From: Sphingomonas corticis
GTDB taxonomy: Bacteria; Pseudomonadota; Alphaproteobacteria; Sphingomonadales; Sphingomonadaceae
NCBI RefSeq assembly: GCF_012035195.1
Contig: NZ_JAAVJH010000003.1
Coordinates: 392,779-456,778 of the forward strand
Length of the DNA stretch: 64,000 nucleotides
Reading direction: 5' to 3'
Each line of letters starts with the position of its first letter. Within the stretch, counting starts at the first letter, position 1. Below are positions 54,108-62,595 of this stretch, piece after piece. The position numbers were made by a program, and so were the translations under genes. The notes under the pieces were generated by a model. That model was not told the origin of the DNA, did not search any database, and was given only the letters and a program-made list of their open reading frames with translations.

Positions 54108-54740
54108 ATGAGCTACGCGGTGAAGGAGCTGTTCCTGACGCTCCAGGGGGAGGGCGTGCAGGCCGGACGGCGCGCGGTGTTCGTGCGCTTCGCGGGATGC
54201 AACCTATGGTCGGGACGCGAGAAGGACCGCGCGAGCGCGATCTGCCGCTTCTGCGACACCGACTTCGTCGGCACCGACGGCCTGGGCGGCGGGCGCTTCG
54301 CGGATGCCGCGGCGCTGGTGACGGCGGTGGAAGGCCATTGGGGCGCAGGGCGCGAGCGGCGCTTCGTCGTGCTGACCGGCGGCGAGCCGATGCTGCAGGT
54401 GGACGACGCGCTGATCGACGCGCTCCACGCGGCGGGCTTCTTCGTCGCGATCGAGAGCAACGGGACGCTGCCGGTGCATCCCGGCATCGACTGGGTGTGC
54501 ATCAGCCCCAAGGCCGGCAGCGAGACGGTGCAGCGGAGCGGCAACGAACTGAAGCTGGTGTGGCCGCAACCGGGCACGGACCTCGACGCGGTCGAGCGCT
54601 GGGATTTCGCGCACTTTCTGCTCCAACCGCTGGACGATCCGCGAGCCGACGCGAACCGCGACGCGGCGATGGCGCTGGTGATGGAGCGGCCGCGCTGGCG
54701 CCTGTCGCTGCAGACGCACAAGCTGCTGGGCTTGCGCTGA
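54108..54740 (+). CDS. queE: 7-carboxy-7-deazaguanine synthase
   Basis: A radical SAM enzyme of 210 aa, upstream of QueC in the pathway. It begins MSYAVKELFLTLQGEGVQAGR, and the cluster motif is the extended form AGCNLWSGREKDRASAICRF followed by CDTDF (C-x14-C-x2-C). Later VLTGGEPMLQVD (GGE motif) and ISPKAGSETVQ. It is the second gene of the queC-queE operon. Confidence 0.96.
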   Translation: MSYAVKELFLTLQGEGVQAGRRAVFVRFAGCNLWSGREKDRASAICRFCDTDFVGTDGLGGGRFADAAALVTAVEGHWGAGRERRFVVLTGGEPMLQVDDALIDALHAAGFFVAIESNGTLPVHPGIDWVCISPKAGSETVQRSGNELKLVWPQPGTDLDAVERWDFAHFLLQPLDDPRADANRDAAMALVMERPRWRLSLQTHKLLGLR

Positions 54741-54779
54741 GGCCCGGCCCTCCCCGCGGCGAGAAGGGCCGGCGCAACG

Positions 54780-55463
54780 TCAGCGCGCGGCGTACACCAC
54801 GGGCTGGAGCGGCTCGCCGCACTTCTTCGTATCGAACACGTCCTTCTTCCAGCATTGCTTGTCGAAGCGCGGCAGCGTGGCGAAGCTGGGATTGAAGTAG
54901 CGCGGGAACTGCTGTTCGCCCCACGGCGTCAGGCTGTTGCGCAGCTCGCGCAGGCGATCGAGCGCGATCTCGCCGAACTGCCCGCGCGGTGCGAAGATGG
55001 CGTCGCGGCCGATCGCGCTGGCGACCCGGCAGAAGTTGAACTGCGAGTTGACCGTCGCGAAGCCGGCGTAGGTCTTCGTGCCGAACTGGTCGAGCGCGGT
55101 CTGCCCTTCCTTCTTCGTCTTGGCCGTGCGGATGAAGTATTTCGTCAGCGTGTCGAACGAATCCGCCAGCTCCTGCCGGTGATCCGCCAGGATGGCATTG
55201 TAGTTCGACACGGTCAGCAGCGTCGGCTCGAACTGGCATTGCAGCGCGGCGACGTTCAGCGCGGCGCGCATGTTCCACACGACCCCCGCGCGCAGCTCCG
55301 CCGGGGTGGCGCCGGGCAGCGGCTGACCCATGTCGGGTTCGTTGCCCACGATCCGCTCGCCGCGCAGATCCTTCGCCTTCATGAAGAACTGCGCCCCTGC
55401 GGGCGCGGTCGCCATCAATGCCGCGGCGCCGGCGACCGTGCCGGCGAGGCGCATCATCCTCAT
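54780..55463 (-). CDS. Hypothetical exported protein (227 aa)
   Basis: A 227-aa protein with signal peptide MRMMRLAGTVAGAAALMATAPAGAQ (ATG 55463; ATG 55454 is an alternative) and no further membrane helix. The mature part has several Cys (LQCQFEP, NFCRVAS, KQCWKKD, KKCGEP) that can pair, and a mostly helical, aromatic-rich sequence. It is unknown to me. It is the last chromosomal gene before the Tn7-like element and converges with queE. Confidence 0.75.
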   Translation of the reverse strand: MRMMRLAGTVAGAAALMATAPAGAQFFMKAKDLRGERIVGNEPDMGQPLPGATPAELRAGVVWNMRAALNVAALQCQFEPTLLTVSNYNAILADHRQELADSFDTLTKYFIRTAKTKKEGQTALDQFGTKTYAGFATVNSQFNFCRVASAIGRDAIFAPRGQFGEIALDRLRELRNSLTPWGEQQFPRYFNPSFATLPRFDKQCWKKDVFDTKKCGEPLQPVVYAAR

Positions 55464-55665
55464 CTCACCTGAACTCCCACTCGCGCCGTTCCTGCGCGGC
55501 CTGCGTGATACGTGCTTTCAGCAGGGTGCCCAAGCGATTTCGGCCGTGCCGGGCGATCGTTCCGCCGCAACCGAGTCCTGCCGGCAACACTCCGTATCGG
55601 CCCCGTCACGACCTTGCGACGTCACCGTTGGCACAACCTTATTATGACATTCCTCCAGCTGCCTC

Positions 55666-56364
55666 CTAACAGCTACCAGAAGAGCGGGGCTTGACGTCAG
55701 AGAGGGTCGGCACTTCGACCACGCGCTCAACCGGTAGCCCATTAGGAATCAGGATTTCGCTCTCGTCCCGACCATCGAACATCGCGGCGACAACCTCCGG
55801 TTCGATCTGAGATGAGAGTATGCGCGGCTCGCCCGCGGCCCCCCAACGGACGAGCCATTTTCGAGCGTAAAAGTCAGCGCAGCTGATGTCCGTGGTCCAG
55901 CTCATGCCTTGAGAGATCGACGCCGGATCGCCCACGCCGCCGCGATAGACGATGAGTGGCGCTTTCGTTTCCGACAGTCGCCGTCGTTCGTCGGCCGTCA
56001 TCATCTCGTTCGCCAAGCGCCCGACGATTTCGCTCACCCCCGACTCGAACCGCCCGGCTGAGATGATTTCTGCGGCACTGAAGTACGTGCCCAACCGCTT
56101 GCCGCCAAGATATGGTTCGAGCTCCCATGCCAGTCGGAAGGCGGAGCCGGTGGCTGCGGTATTGAGTGGCTTCATGTCCTCCAGATGCATGATCAGGTCG
56201 GTGATCAGTCCGATCCGAGCTTCGTCGGTAAGAATAAGAAAGGCGTTCTGACCGTCCTCACGATCCTGATTCATCCGCTCCGGGGCGTCAGCGCGCAGGA
56301 ACACTTCGGGTAGACTAGGCGGCAATCTTTCTGCTCCATGCTTCGACGGGACAAAGTGCTTCAT
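55666..56364 (-). CDS. R-S-E type ADP-ribosyltransferase-like cargo protein (232 aa)
   Basis: A 232-aa protein whose C-terminal half carries the R-S-E set of arginine-type ADP-ribosyltransferases: Arg141 in LIVYRGGVG, the S-T-S-like motif SWTTDISCADFYARKW at Ser155, and GRDESEILIP with the E-x-E pair Glu201/Glu203. The N-terminal 130 residues are helical. No signal peptide or secretion domain is seen. It is probably an NAD+-using toxin or defence effector carried as transposon cargo; the target is unknown. It is the last gene of the element, 63 bases after its upstream neighbour. Confidence 0.68.
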   Translation of the reverse strand: MKHFVPSKHGAERLPPSLPEVFLRADAPERMNQDREDGQNAFLILTDEARIGLITDLIMHLEDMKPLNTAATGSAFRLAWELEPYLGGKRLGTYFSAAEIISAGRFESGVSEIVGRLANEMMTADERRRLSETKAPLIVYRGGVGDPASISQGMSWTTDISCADFYARKWLVRWGAAGEPRILSSQIEPEVVAAMFDGRDESEILIPNGLPVERVVEVPTLSDVKPRSSGSC

Positions 56365-56427
56365 TCCATGCCCTTGTTTGAAGAGCTTCGTTCTACTCCA
56401 ACGACGATGCGCGCTCGCGGCAGCTGA

Positions 56428-57441
56428 TCACTCTCGGCTCTGGCGCAGGCTACCATCCGCTGCGTCGAACCGCAGCGTGGCCGCGTCGACCTTGATGCAC
56501 CAGAGCCCGCGCTCCTCCTTTTTCACCGAGACTATTCGTCGCTCGGCGAATACGCTGTGTTCGACGAGCGGGGCGACGGGGGCGCCAGCGACAGCGGTTC
56601 GCGCGTGTTCGCGACGGCGTTTCACATAGAGGCGATCTTCGTACCAGTACCCGTGATCCTCGTCTTCGAAGAGGCGCTGGTGTGCTTGCACTCGCCCGTT
56701 CCGACCGACGAGCGCCAGCAACCGGCGTGGCCCCAGTCGAGGATCGCCGAGCTTGAGCCAGGGTACCTCGGACATCCGGCGCAGCGTCGCGATCACGTCG
56801 GCGCCGTTCGCCTCTATCAGTCCGATGGCGACCTCGTCGATCAGGAACGTGTCCCCGACTGCAAGCGCCCGCCTGTAGGCCCGGGAACGCTCATCCTGGT
56901 GTGCGAGGCGTCGCCCCATTTCGCGTCGGACCTCGTCCGCATCGGCCACCTCGAAGGTCTGCTTCTCGTTCGTGAAGGTCGCAGAGAGCGTGTTGAAGGA
57001 GACACGAAAGCGCATGCGGGCAATGAGCTCCGCCGGCGTCAGGCTCCTGATGAACGATGCATCCTCCGCGACATGCTCGACTTCATAGTAAGCGGGATCG
57101 ATGGCGGCTCGGACCAGGTCGAGGATCCCAGCCGCGGTCGCGCCGATCGTGCGGGCGACGCGCCGGATCGTCGGAAGGACCGCGACGAGATCCTCCACGA
57201 AGGCGTGCGATACCCGCTCGTCGGGAGACGTCTCGTCGATGATGCCGCTTCGCACCCGGAGGCGGAAGCGCGGCCCGACCGGCACGCGTGCCTCCAGGAT
57301 CATCCCTCCCGTCTCGTGCCGATAAAGCGCCAACGAGCCGTCCTTGAACCATGGCCTGGAATGCCCAGCAGCCTCCTGGCCGGTGCGCACCGCCGTGGTG
57401 ATGCGGTTCGACAGTTCCGGCTTGATCGTTTCGTACCTCAT
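56428..57441 (-). CDS. Transposon cargo protein of unknown function (337 aa)
   Basis: A 337-aa soluble protein starting MRYETIKPELSNRITTAVR. It has a beta-rich N-terminal part (GMILEARVPVGPRFRLRVRSG), a helical middle (VVLPTIRR-like, DEVRREMGRRLAHQDERSRAYRRAL) and a C-terminal beta-rich part ending FDAADGSLRQSRE. No catalytic motif, signal or membrane segment is recognised. It lies 85 bases after tniQ and before the ART-like gene, so it could be a partner, an antitoxin or separate cargo. Its GC is slightly lower than that of the chromosome around it. Confidence 0.6.
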   Translation of the reverse strand: MRYETIKPELSNRITTAVRTGQEAAGHSRPWFKDGSLALYRHETGGMILEARVPVGPRFRLRVRSGIIDETSPDERVSHAFVEDLVAVLPTIRRVARTIGATAAGILDLVRAAIDPAYYEVEHVAEDASFIRSLTPAELIARMRFRVSFNTLSATFTNEKQTFEVADADEVRREMGRRLAHQDERSRAYRRALAVGDTFLIDEVAIGLIEANGADVIATLRRMSEVPWLKLGDPRLGPRRLLALVGRNGRVQAHQRLFEDEDHGYWYEDRLYVKRRREHARTAVAGAPVAPLVEHSVFAERRIVSVKKEERGLWCIKVDAATLRFDAADGSLRQSRE

Positions 57442-57526
57442 AAGATTGGTTCCTGTTGACGGGATCGGGGTGGCGGCGAGTTGGAGAGGGGCGGGGACCT
57501 GGTGCTCCCCATCGGCGTGTGCGTTT

Positions 57527-59404
57527 TCATCGGAGCGGCAGGAGGTCGAGCACCTCGCGCCTGCGCCAGAACCCGTGGAAGTCGACGAAGCCGGCCGCCC
57601 GCAGCCGATCGTTCACTTGCTCCGCCGAAGTGCGGGCACGTCGAGCCAGTTCGGCGGCGGAGACGAGCTTTGCGGCGAGCCGCTCGACGCCGATGCGTGG
57701 GGTCATCATTGCTCGCAGACCCTTGGTGCGGGTGATGACCCCGGCCGAGCTCAGCTCTGCGACTACGGCCGGCCGAACGTTCAGCAGTTCGGCAGCATCT
57801 CCCGTCGACATCTGAGTGGCGAACGGCGTATTTGAGCCGAACACCTTCGGCTCTGACGCGACGATGAAACGGTCGAGGCTTCCCCGCGCGACGAGGAGGC
57901 GGTCCGTATCGACGTCTCCGTCGAGCCAGAAGGGGATGCGATCATCGAGCAGGGCCGCGTAGATCTCAGACCAGGGCTTCGGTCGCCCTCCGATCCGACG
58001 GCTCTCCTGCCCGATCGGCAGGGCCGTGGAAGGCATCCGCTTTCGCGAAGCTCGCTCGGTGAGGCGCCGGACGAAGGCTTCGAAGGTGGAGGCGACCGCC
58101 TGAGGGCGACGCAAGATGATGGCGAGGATTTCGTCATCGTGTCGCGCGAGGAGGTCGGTCTCGATCAACTGCTCGACTGCGTAGAGCGGCAGGCGCAGGC
58201 GGCTGGCGATGGTGCTGATCGGAACGGAGTCGGCCCATCTCGCCGCCGCGGCATCGATCGGAACCGCGGAGTACGCGTGCTCGAGCATAATGCCATGTGA
58301 GGCGACCGCTCGGGTCGGCACGATCCTTAAACGGCGGATCGTCTCTGCTTGCGTACGGAAGCCGGGAAGAACGCGGTTTGCCTGTCGCCCGGTATAGACC
58401 CGGCCGCCACCGGCCAAACCGACCCGAGGTGGTGCGAAGCCGGGGAACGCCTCCTGAACGAGATCGCGCTGGTCGTCGAACCTGGAGTCGCCCCATGCAA
58501 TACGGCGTATACGGCGGGCCATGTCGGCCCTACACCCCTTCTCATCGCTCGCAGCTGCGACCCGCTGGGTGGCCCAATCGAGGATGCCGTTGGGCCAGCT
58601 GCGAAGAAGGGCCACGCCGCGCACCGCGGTCAGCGCCAGTCGTTCGGGGCGCATGCGACCGGCGCGCGTCTGCCAGGCGCGCTTCTCCTCGCCATCGTCG
58701 CAGTCCAGCCCGCAGCGCATGGCGAGGCGGGCGAGCGCTCCCGGCGAGAGGTCCTTCAGCCGGTCGGGCATGATGCTCCTTGCGGCGTCGCGCTCTTCGG
58801 GAATCAACGACAGCAGTCCTGCGAAGATGCGGTAGTCCTCGGCGAGGTCATCGGAGAGCGGCGGAATCGGGTTCGGCTCGATTGGGCGCAGACAGTTCTC
58901 GCATCGCCCGATGCCGACGGACTGCACCCAACCGAGCGTTTTGCCGCAGTGGCTGCAGGAGTCGATGAGGCATTCAAGGGATTCGGGGCAGAACGGCAGT
59001 ACCGACATGAGCCACGACTGGCGGTGGTGGGGAGAGCGGGCGAGGGAAAGGGGTGAGATGCGCCGACGGGCCAGCTCGAGATGGCCTCTCGGCACGACGA
59101 GTCCGTCGAAGTCGAGGAAGTGCTGAAGACGTCGGTCGCCGGGTTCGACGAGGCGCCGCCCCGCCTGGGCCCGAAGTCGTTCGGGGTCGCAGCGGAGCAC
59201 CGTCGCGAGGCGATCGAGCGTGGCTGTGTCGGCGAGCTGGCTGGCGCCGGCGTATCTGCCGATCCCGATCTCCTTCAATACGACGTTGAGCTTGACGAGA
59301 TGATTTTCGGCCACGCCGCGCGCGATCGCGCCCGGCACGCTCTCGTCGGATAGAACGTCGAGATCGAAGCGGAGGCGGCGGAGCTGCCGGTCATGCTCGC
59401 TCAT
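57527..59404 (-). CDS. tniQ: TniQ family transposition targeting protein
   Basis: A 625-aa TniQ/TnsD-like protein that recruits the transposition complex to its target. The zinc-binding part is visible at about residues 139-171 (CPESLECLIDSCSHCGKTLG and GRCENC: Cys139, 145, 150, 153, 168, 171), preceded by SVLPFCPESL typical of TniQ. The C-terminal half has helix-turn-helix-like stretches (LLNVRPAVVAELSSAGVITRTKGLRAM). The length is like TnsD rather than the short TniQ of CRISPR-guided elements, suggesting site-specific targeting. ATG 59404 overlaps the TnsC stop (ATGA). Confidence 0.85.
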   Translation of the reverse strand: MSEHDRQLRRLRFDLDVLSDESVPGAIARGVAENHLVKLNVVLKEIGIGRYAGASQLADTATLDRLATVLRCDPERLRAQAGRRLVEPGDRRLQHFLDFDGLVVPRGHLELARRRISPLSLARSPHHRQSWLMSVLPFCPESLECLIDSCSHCGKTLGWVQSVGIGRCENCLRPIEPNPIPPLSDDLAEDYRIFAGLLSLIPEERDAARSIMPDRLKDLSPGALARLAMRCGLDCDDGEEKRAWQTRAGRMRPERLALTAVRGVALLRSWPNGILDWATQRVAAASDEKGCRADMARRIRRIAWGDSRFDDQRDLVQEAFPGFAPPRVGLAGGGRVYTGRQANRVLPGFRTQAETIRRLRIVPTRAVASHGIMLEHAYSAVPIDAAAARWADSVPISTIASRLRLPLYAVEQLIETDLLARHDDEILAIILRRPQAVASTFEAFVRRLTERASRKRMPSTALPIGQESRRIGGRPKPWSEIYAALLDDRIPFWLDGDVDTDRLLVARGSLDRFIVASEPKVFGSNTPFATQMSTGDAAELLNVRPAVVAELSSAGVITRTKGLRAMMTPRIGVERLAAKLVSAAELARRARTSAEQVNDRLRAAGFVDFHGFWRRREVLDLLPLR

Positions 59405-60396
59405 GCGGGTTTGGCCGAGAAGGGATCATCGGTGAGCCAGCCGGCACCGATCGCATACTCCCGCGTGACCTTGCTGAGGTCGTAGGGCTCGACCCGGTCC
59501 GCGCCCCTCCAGACGGCGTCGGATGCCGCGATGCCCACGACACGCGCGACGCGGCCGACGTGCCCGCTCGAGACCTTCAGCAGCCTGTCGAGCATCGCGT
59601 GGTCGGTGAGGCCGGACCTCATGCCGAACACCCCGCTCGTGACGAGCAGATCGTCCACCGCTCCGCAGAAGAGCTTGAACAGCCTCGCGTCACCCTTGGT
59701 CCGCTGCGGATCGAGCGGGGTGAGTTCGAGCGGTCGACCGAGGCGGGCCGCGAGCTTGCCGTTGATCCGGAAGAACTCGACCGAGTCCTCGTCGCCGACC
59801 AGGACGAGCGGAACGACGCCCTTGTCGAGGAAGACCTTGAGGCGGTCGGTGACCTCGCCCGCCTCCTTCGCCTTGCTCCTGAGGTGCTGCACCTCGTCCG
59901 CGATAAGGAGTTCGACGCCGAGCCGACGGACGAAGTCGGCGATGCGGTTCTCGAGCACCTTGGCGCTGACCTTCTCGTTCCAGAACTCGTCGTCCAGCTC
60001 CTTCAGGACCTCCTGGTAGAAGGCCTTGAGCGTCATGCGCCGGTCCAGCTCGACGATGACGACCTGGTAGGGGTTGGGCGGCAGACCGGCGGCTTCACGC
60101 TCGGCCGCCATCTCCCGCTTCAGCTGCTCCATGGTGCGGCTCTTGCCCGCTTGGCTGAACTGCGAGAGCCGGCGACCGGAGAGAGGACGTCCGAGCCGGT
60201 CCTGGGTGTCGTCCCGGTAGCGCAGCAGCTCGTCGATGATCGCGCGCTGCGGGGCGTGCTCGATCCACTCGTCCTCGAGCAGCCGGGCGGCGAGGGACGA
60301 TCGCCTCCGCACCTCGGCGTTCCCGGGCACGGGCTGCCGCGATCCGGTCACCGGTTTCGGCTGGACGCCAAACGGATCCTTCCTGGCTGATCCCAC
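59401..60396 (-). CDS. tnsC: TnsC/TniB-like AAA ATPase
   Basis: A 331-aa AAA+ ATPase that links target selector and transposase. The P-loop is atypical: QFSQAGKSR at about residues 79-87 keeps GKS but lacks the first Gly of G-x4-GK[ST]. Walker B is LLIADEVQHL (Asp167-Glu168), and a sensor region follows. This is the TniB/IstB-like pattern. GTG 60396 is the start, 3 bases after the TnsB stop, and the gene overlaps tniQ by 4 bases. Confidence 0.88.
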   Translation of the reverse strand: MGSARKDPFGVQPKPVTGSRQPVPGNAEVRRRSSLAARLLEDEWIEHAPQRAIIDELLRYRDDTQDRLGRPLSGRRLSQFSQAGKSRTMEQLKREMAAEREAAGLPPNPYQVVIVELDRRMTLKAFYQEVLKELDDEFWNEKVSAKVLENRIADFVRRLGVELLIADEVQHLRSKAKEAGEVTDRLKVFLDKGVVPLVLVGDEDSVEFFRINGKLAARLGRPLELTPLDPQRTKGDARLFKLFCGAVDDLLVTSGVFGMRSGLTDHAMLDRLLKVSSGHVGRVARVVGIAASDAVWRGADRVEPYDLSKVTREYAIGAGWLTDDPFSAKPA

Positions 60397-60399
60397 GGC

Positions 60400-62595
60400 T
60401 CAGTCCTCCTCGTCCATACGGTCGTCGTCCCAGATGCTGACGGGGCGACCCTCGGCGTCGCCCTCCTCGATGCCGGCGCCGCGGTCGGCCACGGGGTAGT
60501 CGGGATCGGTCGGAAGGGGTGGCGACGCCGCATCGGAAGCGTCCACGTCGTCGTCGGCGTGCGCCCGTCGGGCGGAGGCCGTCTGCGGCGGAGCCCTGGG
60601 CTCGTCCTCCCGGAGGCCGCCGCTCGGTTCGGTCGGGATCGCCGCCGCCAGCATCTCGTCGTAGGCCGCCGACCTGCCGAAGGCGCCCGCCGCCTCGCGC
60701 ATCTCCTCCTGCTCGAGAAGCGCGACCGTTGCCGACCGGGCACGGAACGCCTGCTTCGGGAGGGCGGTCTCCGCGGCCTTGAGCAGACGGCTGCGCAGTC
60801 GGAGGCGGTCGGCCGGCTTCGTACCTCCGCCCTTCCCGGCGCGGAGCATGCGCTGATACTCGTGGTGCTCCCACCGGGTGAGGCCGGCGCTGTAGTCGGG
60901 ATCGGTCGAATAGAGGCGGTGGTATTCCCGCCGTTCCGGATCGTAGAGGTCGATGTAGTCGACGTCGGAGTCCCACACGCGTGCGGTGAGCTCGACGCGT
61001 CCCGTCCCTTTGAGCCGCTTGGCGAAGGGCTCGCGGCGCAGGTTCGCGTCGAGCGCCTTCCCTACGGCCCGTTCGTTCCAGCGGTAGCGCAGGTTGTCGA
61101 ATTCCACGCCGTTGGTCGTCAGGACGACGTTGACCGTGCGGCAGAGGTGCCGTTCGATCTCCTCGGTCGGCATGCCTCGCGAGCGTCTCGTGGCGAGACC
61201 CTCGAGCAGCACCTGCATCGGGGAGCGCCCGCCGAGCCACTTCTTGGGCCGCTCGTTCCAGGCGTGCCTCGCCTCCTGGATCATGAAGGAGAACTGCGCC
61301 CGGGTGATCTCGGCGTCGGCAAGTGGGTCGTAGCGGGGATCCCTGCCAGGGCCGGGGCCAAGGATGCGGCCGGGAAGTCGCGAGACGGCGGCGTGGAGGA
61401 AGCGGTGCAAGCGCTCGTGCTTGGCCTTCGCGTCGCTGTGATACGCCTCGGGCAGTTCGACGTAGGAGACGATGTTGACGAGCCCGGGCACCATCGAAGG
61501 CGGCAGCAGAGCCTTCTCGTTGTCCGGATGGAGCTGACTGGGGATCCCGAAGCAGAGCGCGCGCTGGGTTTCGGCGGCGAGCTGCTCCTCCGTGAGGCGC
61601 GGCGGCGTCATCAATCCCAATAGCGCACGCTCGGTGACCTCGGGGCGGAAGGGGCCGGTGAAGACCGGTCCCTCGAAGGCGAACGAGGACAGCCAGTCCA
61701 TGGCGAAGACGCCCTTCATCCGGGCGGCCGGCAGCTTCCAGTCGTCGGAGTAGACGCACGCGTGCTTGAAGACCACGCCATCGAGCGTGACCCGCTCCAG
61801 GACGTGCTTGGCGCCGACGGGCTCGCCCACGGCTCCATACATCTGCTCGGCGGCGAAATCGCCGTTGCGGGCGGCGAAGCTCCTGCGGTTCTGGAGCGCG
61901 TTGATGCGGTTGCGCACGCATTCGAAGGAGGGTGGTTCGGCGCCGATGTCGGTCGCACCCGCCGCTGCGAGCTTGTCCCACTCCTCGATCACCCTCGACG
62001 CCGCGTCCGACTTGCAGGGGTCTCCGGCCTCGCTCCAGTAGTGCGCCGCCATCCTGTGGACGATGGCGTTGATGCGGGGCGGCAGCTGCGAGGCGCCACG
62101 CTCACGACCCGCGGTGGTGACGAGATTGCTGACACGCCGATGGGGATCCCGCCGCAGGGCGGCGATCCAGCGCACGAGCGAGCGCCACTGCGGCCGCTCC
62201 CCGGGAGCGGGCGCCGGATCCCTGCCGATGAACTCGCGCATCGCGGGCTCGCTTCGCGAAACGCCCTCCGAGATGGCCGCCATGGCCCACTCGTGGCGCC
62301 ACAGGGACTTGGGATCGCGGGCCGCGCAGGCCTCGCGGTCGAGACCGAGCAGCTGGCCCTTCGCGCCGCCGAGGAGGGCGCGGGGCTCGTCCGCATCGTG
62401 CACATGGCCGGCCCGGTTCTCGGTGAGGAGCCAGTCCAGGTCCGGCGGCACGAGGGTGCCCGCAGGGCCGATCGGGAGCAGCAGGGGCGCGCCCTCCTCG
62501 TCCACGATGTCCAGCGTCCATCCGGACGATCCGAGCAGCGTGAGCGCCCGTCCCTTGTGGACCAGCCGCATGCCGGCGGGCAGTCCGATGCTCAC
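60400..62595 (-). CDS. tnsB: TnsB-like DDE transposase (rve/Mu family)
   Basis: A 731-aa transposase that cuts and joins the transposon ends. The retroviral-integrase-type triad is readable: Asp272 in RVTLDGVVF, Asp358 in LHPDNEKALLPP and Glu394 in KAKHERLHRFL. A DNA-binding N-terminal part and a Mu-type C-terminal beta-barrel flank the catalytic core. The acidic C-terminal tail may contact TnsC. It starts at GTG 62595 and overlaps TnsA by 4 bases. Its organisation matches Tn7 TnsB rather than IS21 IstA. Confidence 0.88.
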   Translation of the reverse strand: MSIGLPAGMRLVHKGRALTLLGSSGWTLDIVDEEGAPLLLPIGPAGTLVPPDLDWLLTENRAGHVHDADEPRALLGGAKGQLLGLDREACAARDPKSLWRHEWAMAAISEGVSRSEPAMREFIGRDPAPAPGERPQWRSLVRWIAALRRDPHRRVSNLVTTAGRERGASQLPPRINAIVHRMAAHYWSEAGDPCKSDAASRVIEEWDKLAAAGATDIGAEPPSFECVRNRINALQNRRSFAARNGDFAAEQMYGAVGEPVGAKHVLERVTLDGVVFKHACVYSDDWKLPAARMKGVFAMDWLSSFAFEGPVFTGPFRPEVTERALLGLMTPPRLTEEQLAAETQRALCFGIPSQLHPDNEKALLPPSMVPGLVNIVSYVELPEAYHSDAKAKHERLHRFLHAAVSRLPGRILGPGPGRDPRYDPLADAEITRAQFSFMIQEARHAWNERPKKWLGGRSPMQVLLEGLATRRSRGMPTEEIERHLCRTVNVVLTTNGVEFDNLRYRWNERAVGKALDANLRREPFAKRLKGTGRVELTARVWDSDVDYIDLYDPERREYHRLYSTDPDYSAGLTRWEHHEYQRMLRAGKGGGTKPADRLRLRSRLLKAAETALPKQAFRARSATVALLEQEEMREAAGAFGRSAAYDEMLAAAIPTEPSGGLREDEPRAPPQTASARRAHADDDVDASDAASPPLPTDPDYPVADRGAGIEEGDAEGRPVSIWDDDRMDEED

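Noticed and set aside
54062..54895. Plus-strand Arg/Gly-rich frame over queE
   Set aside because: Shadow of queE; composition typical of an out-of-frame high-GC reading.
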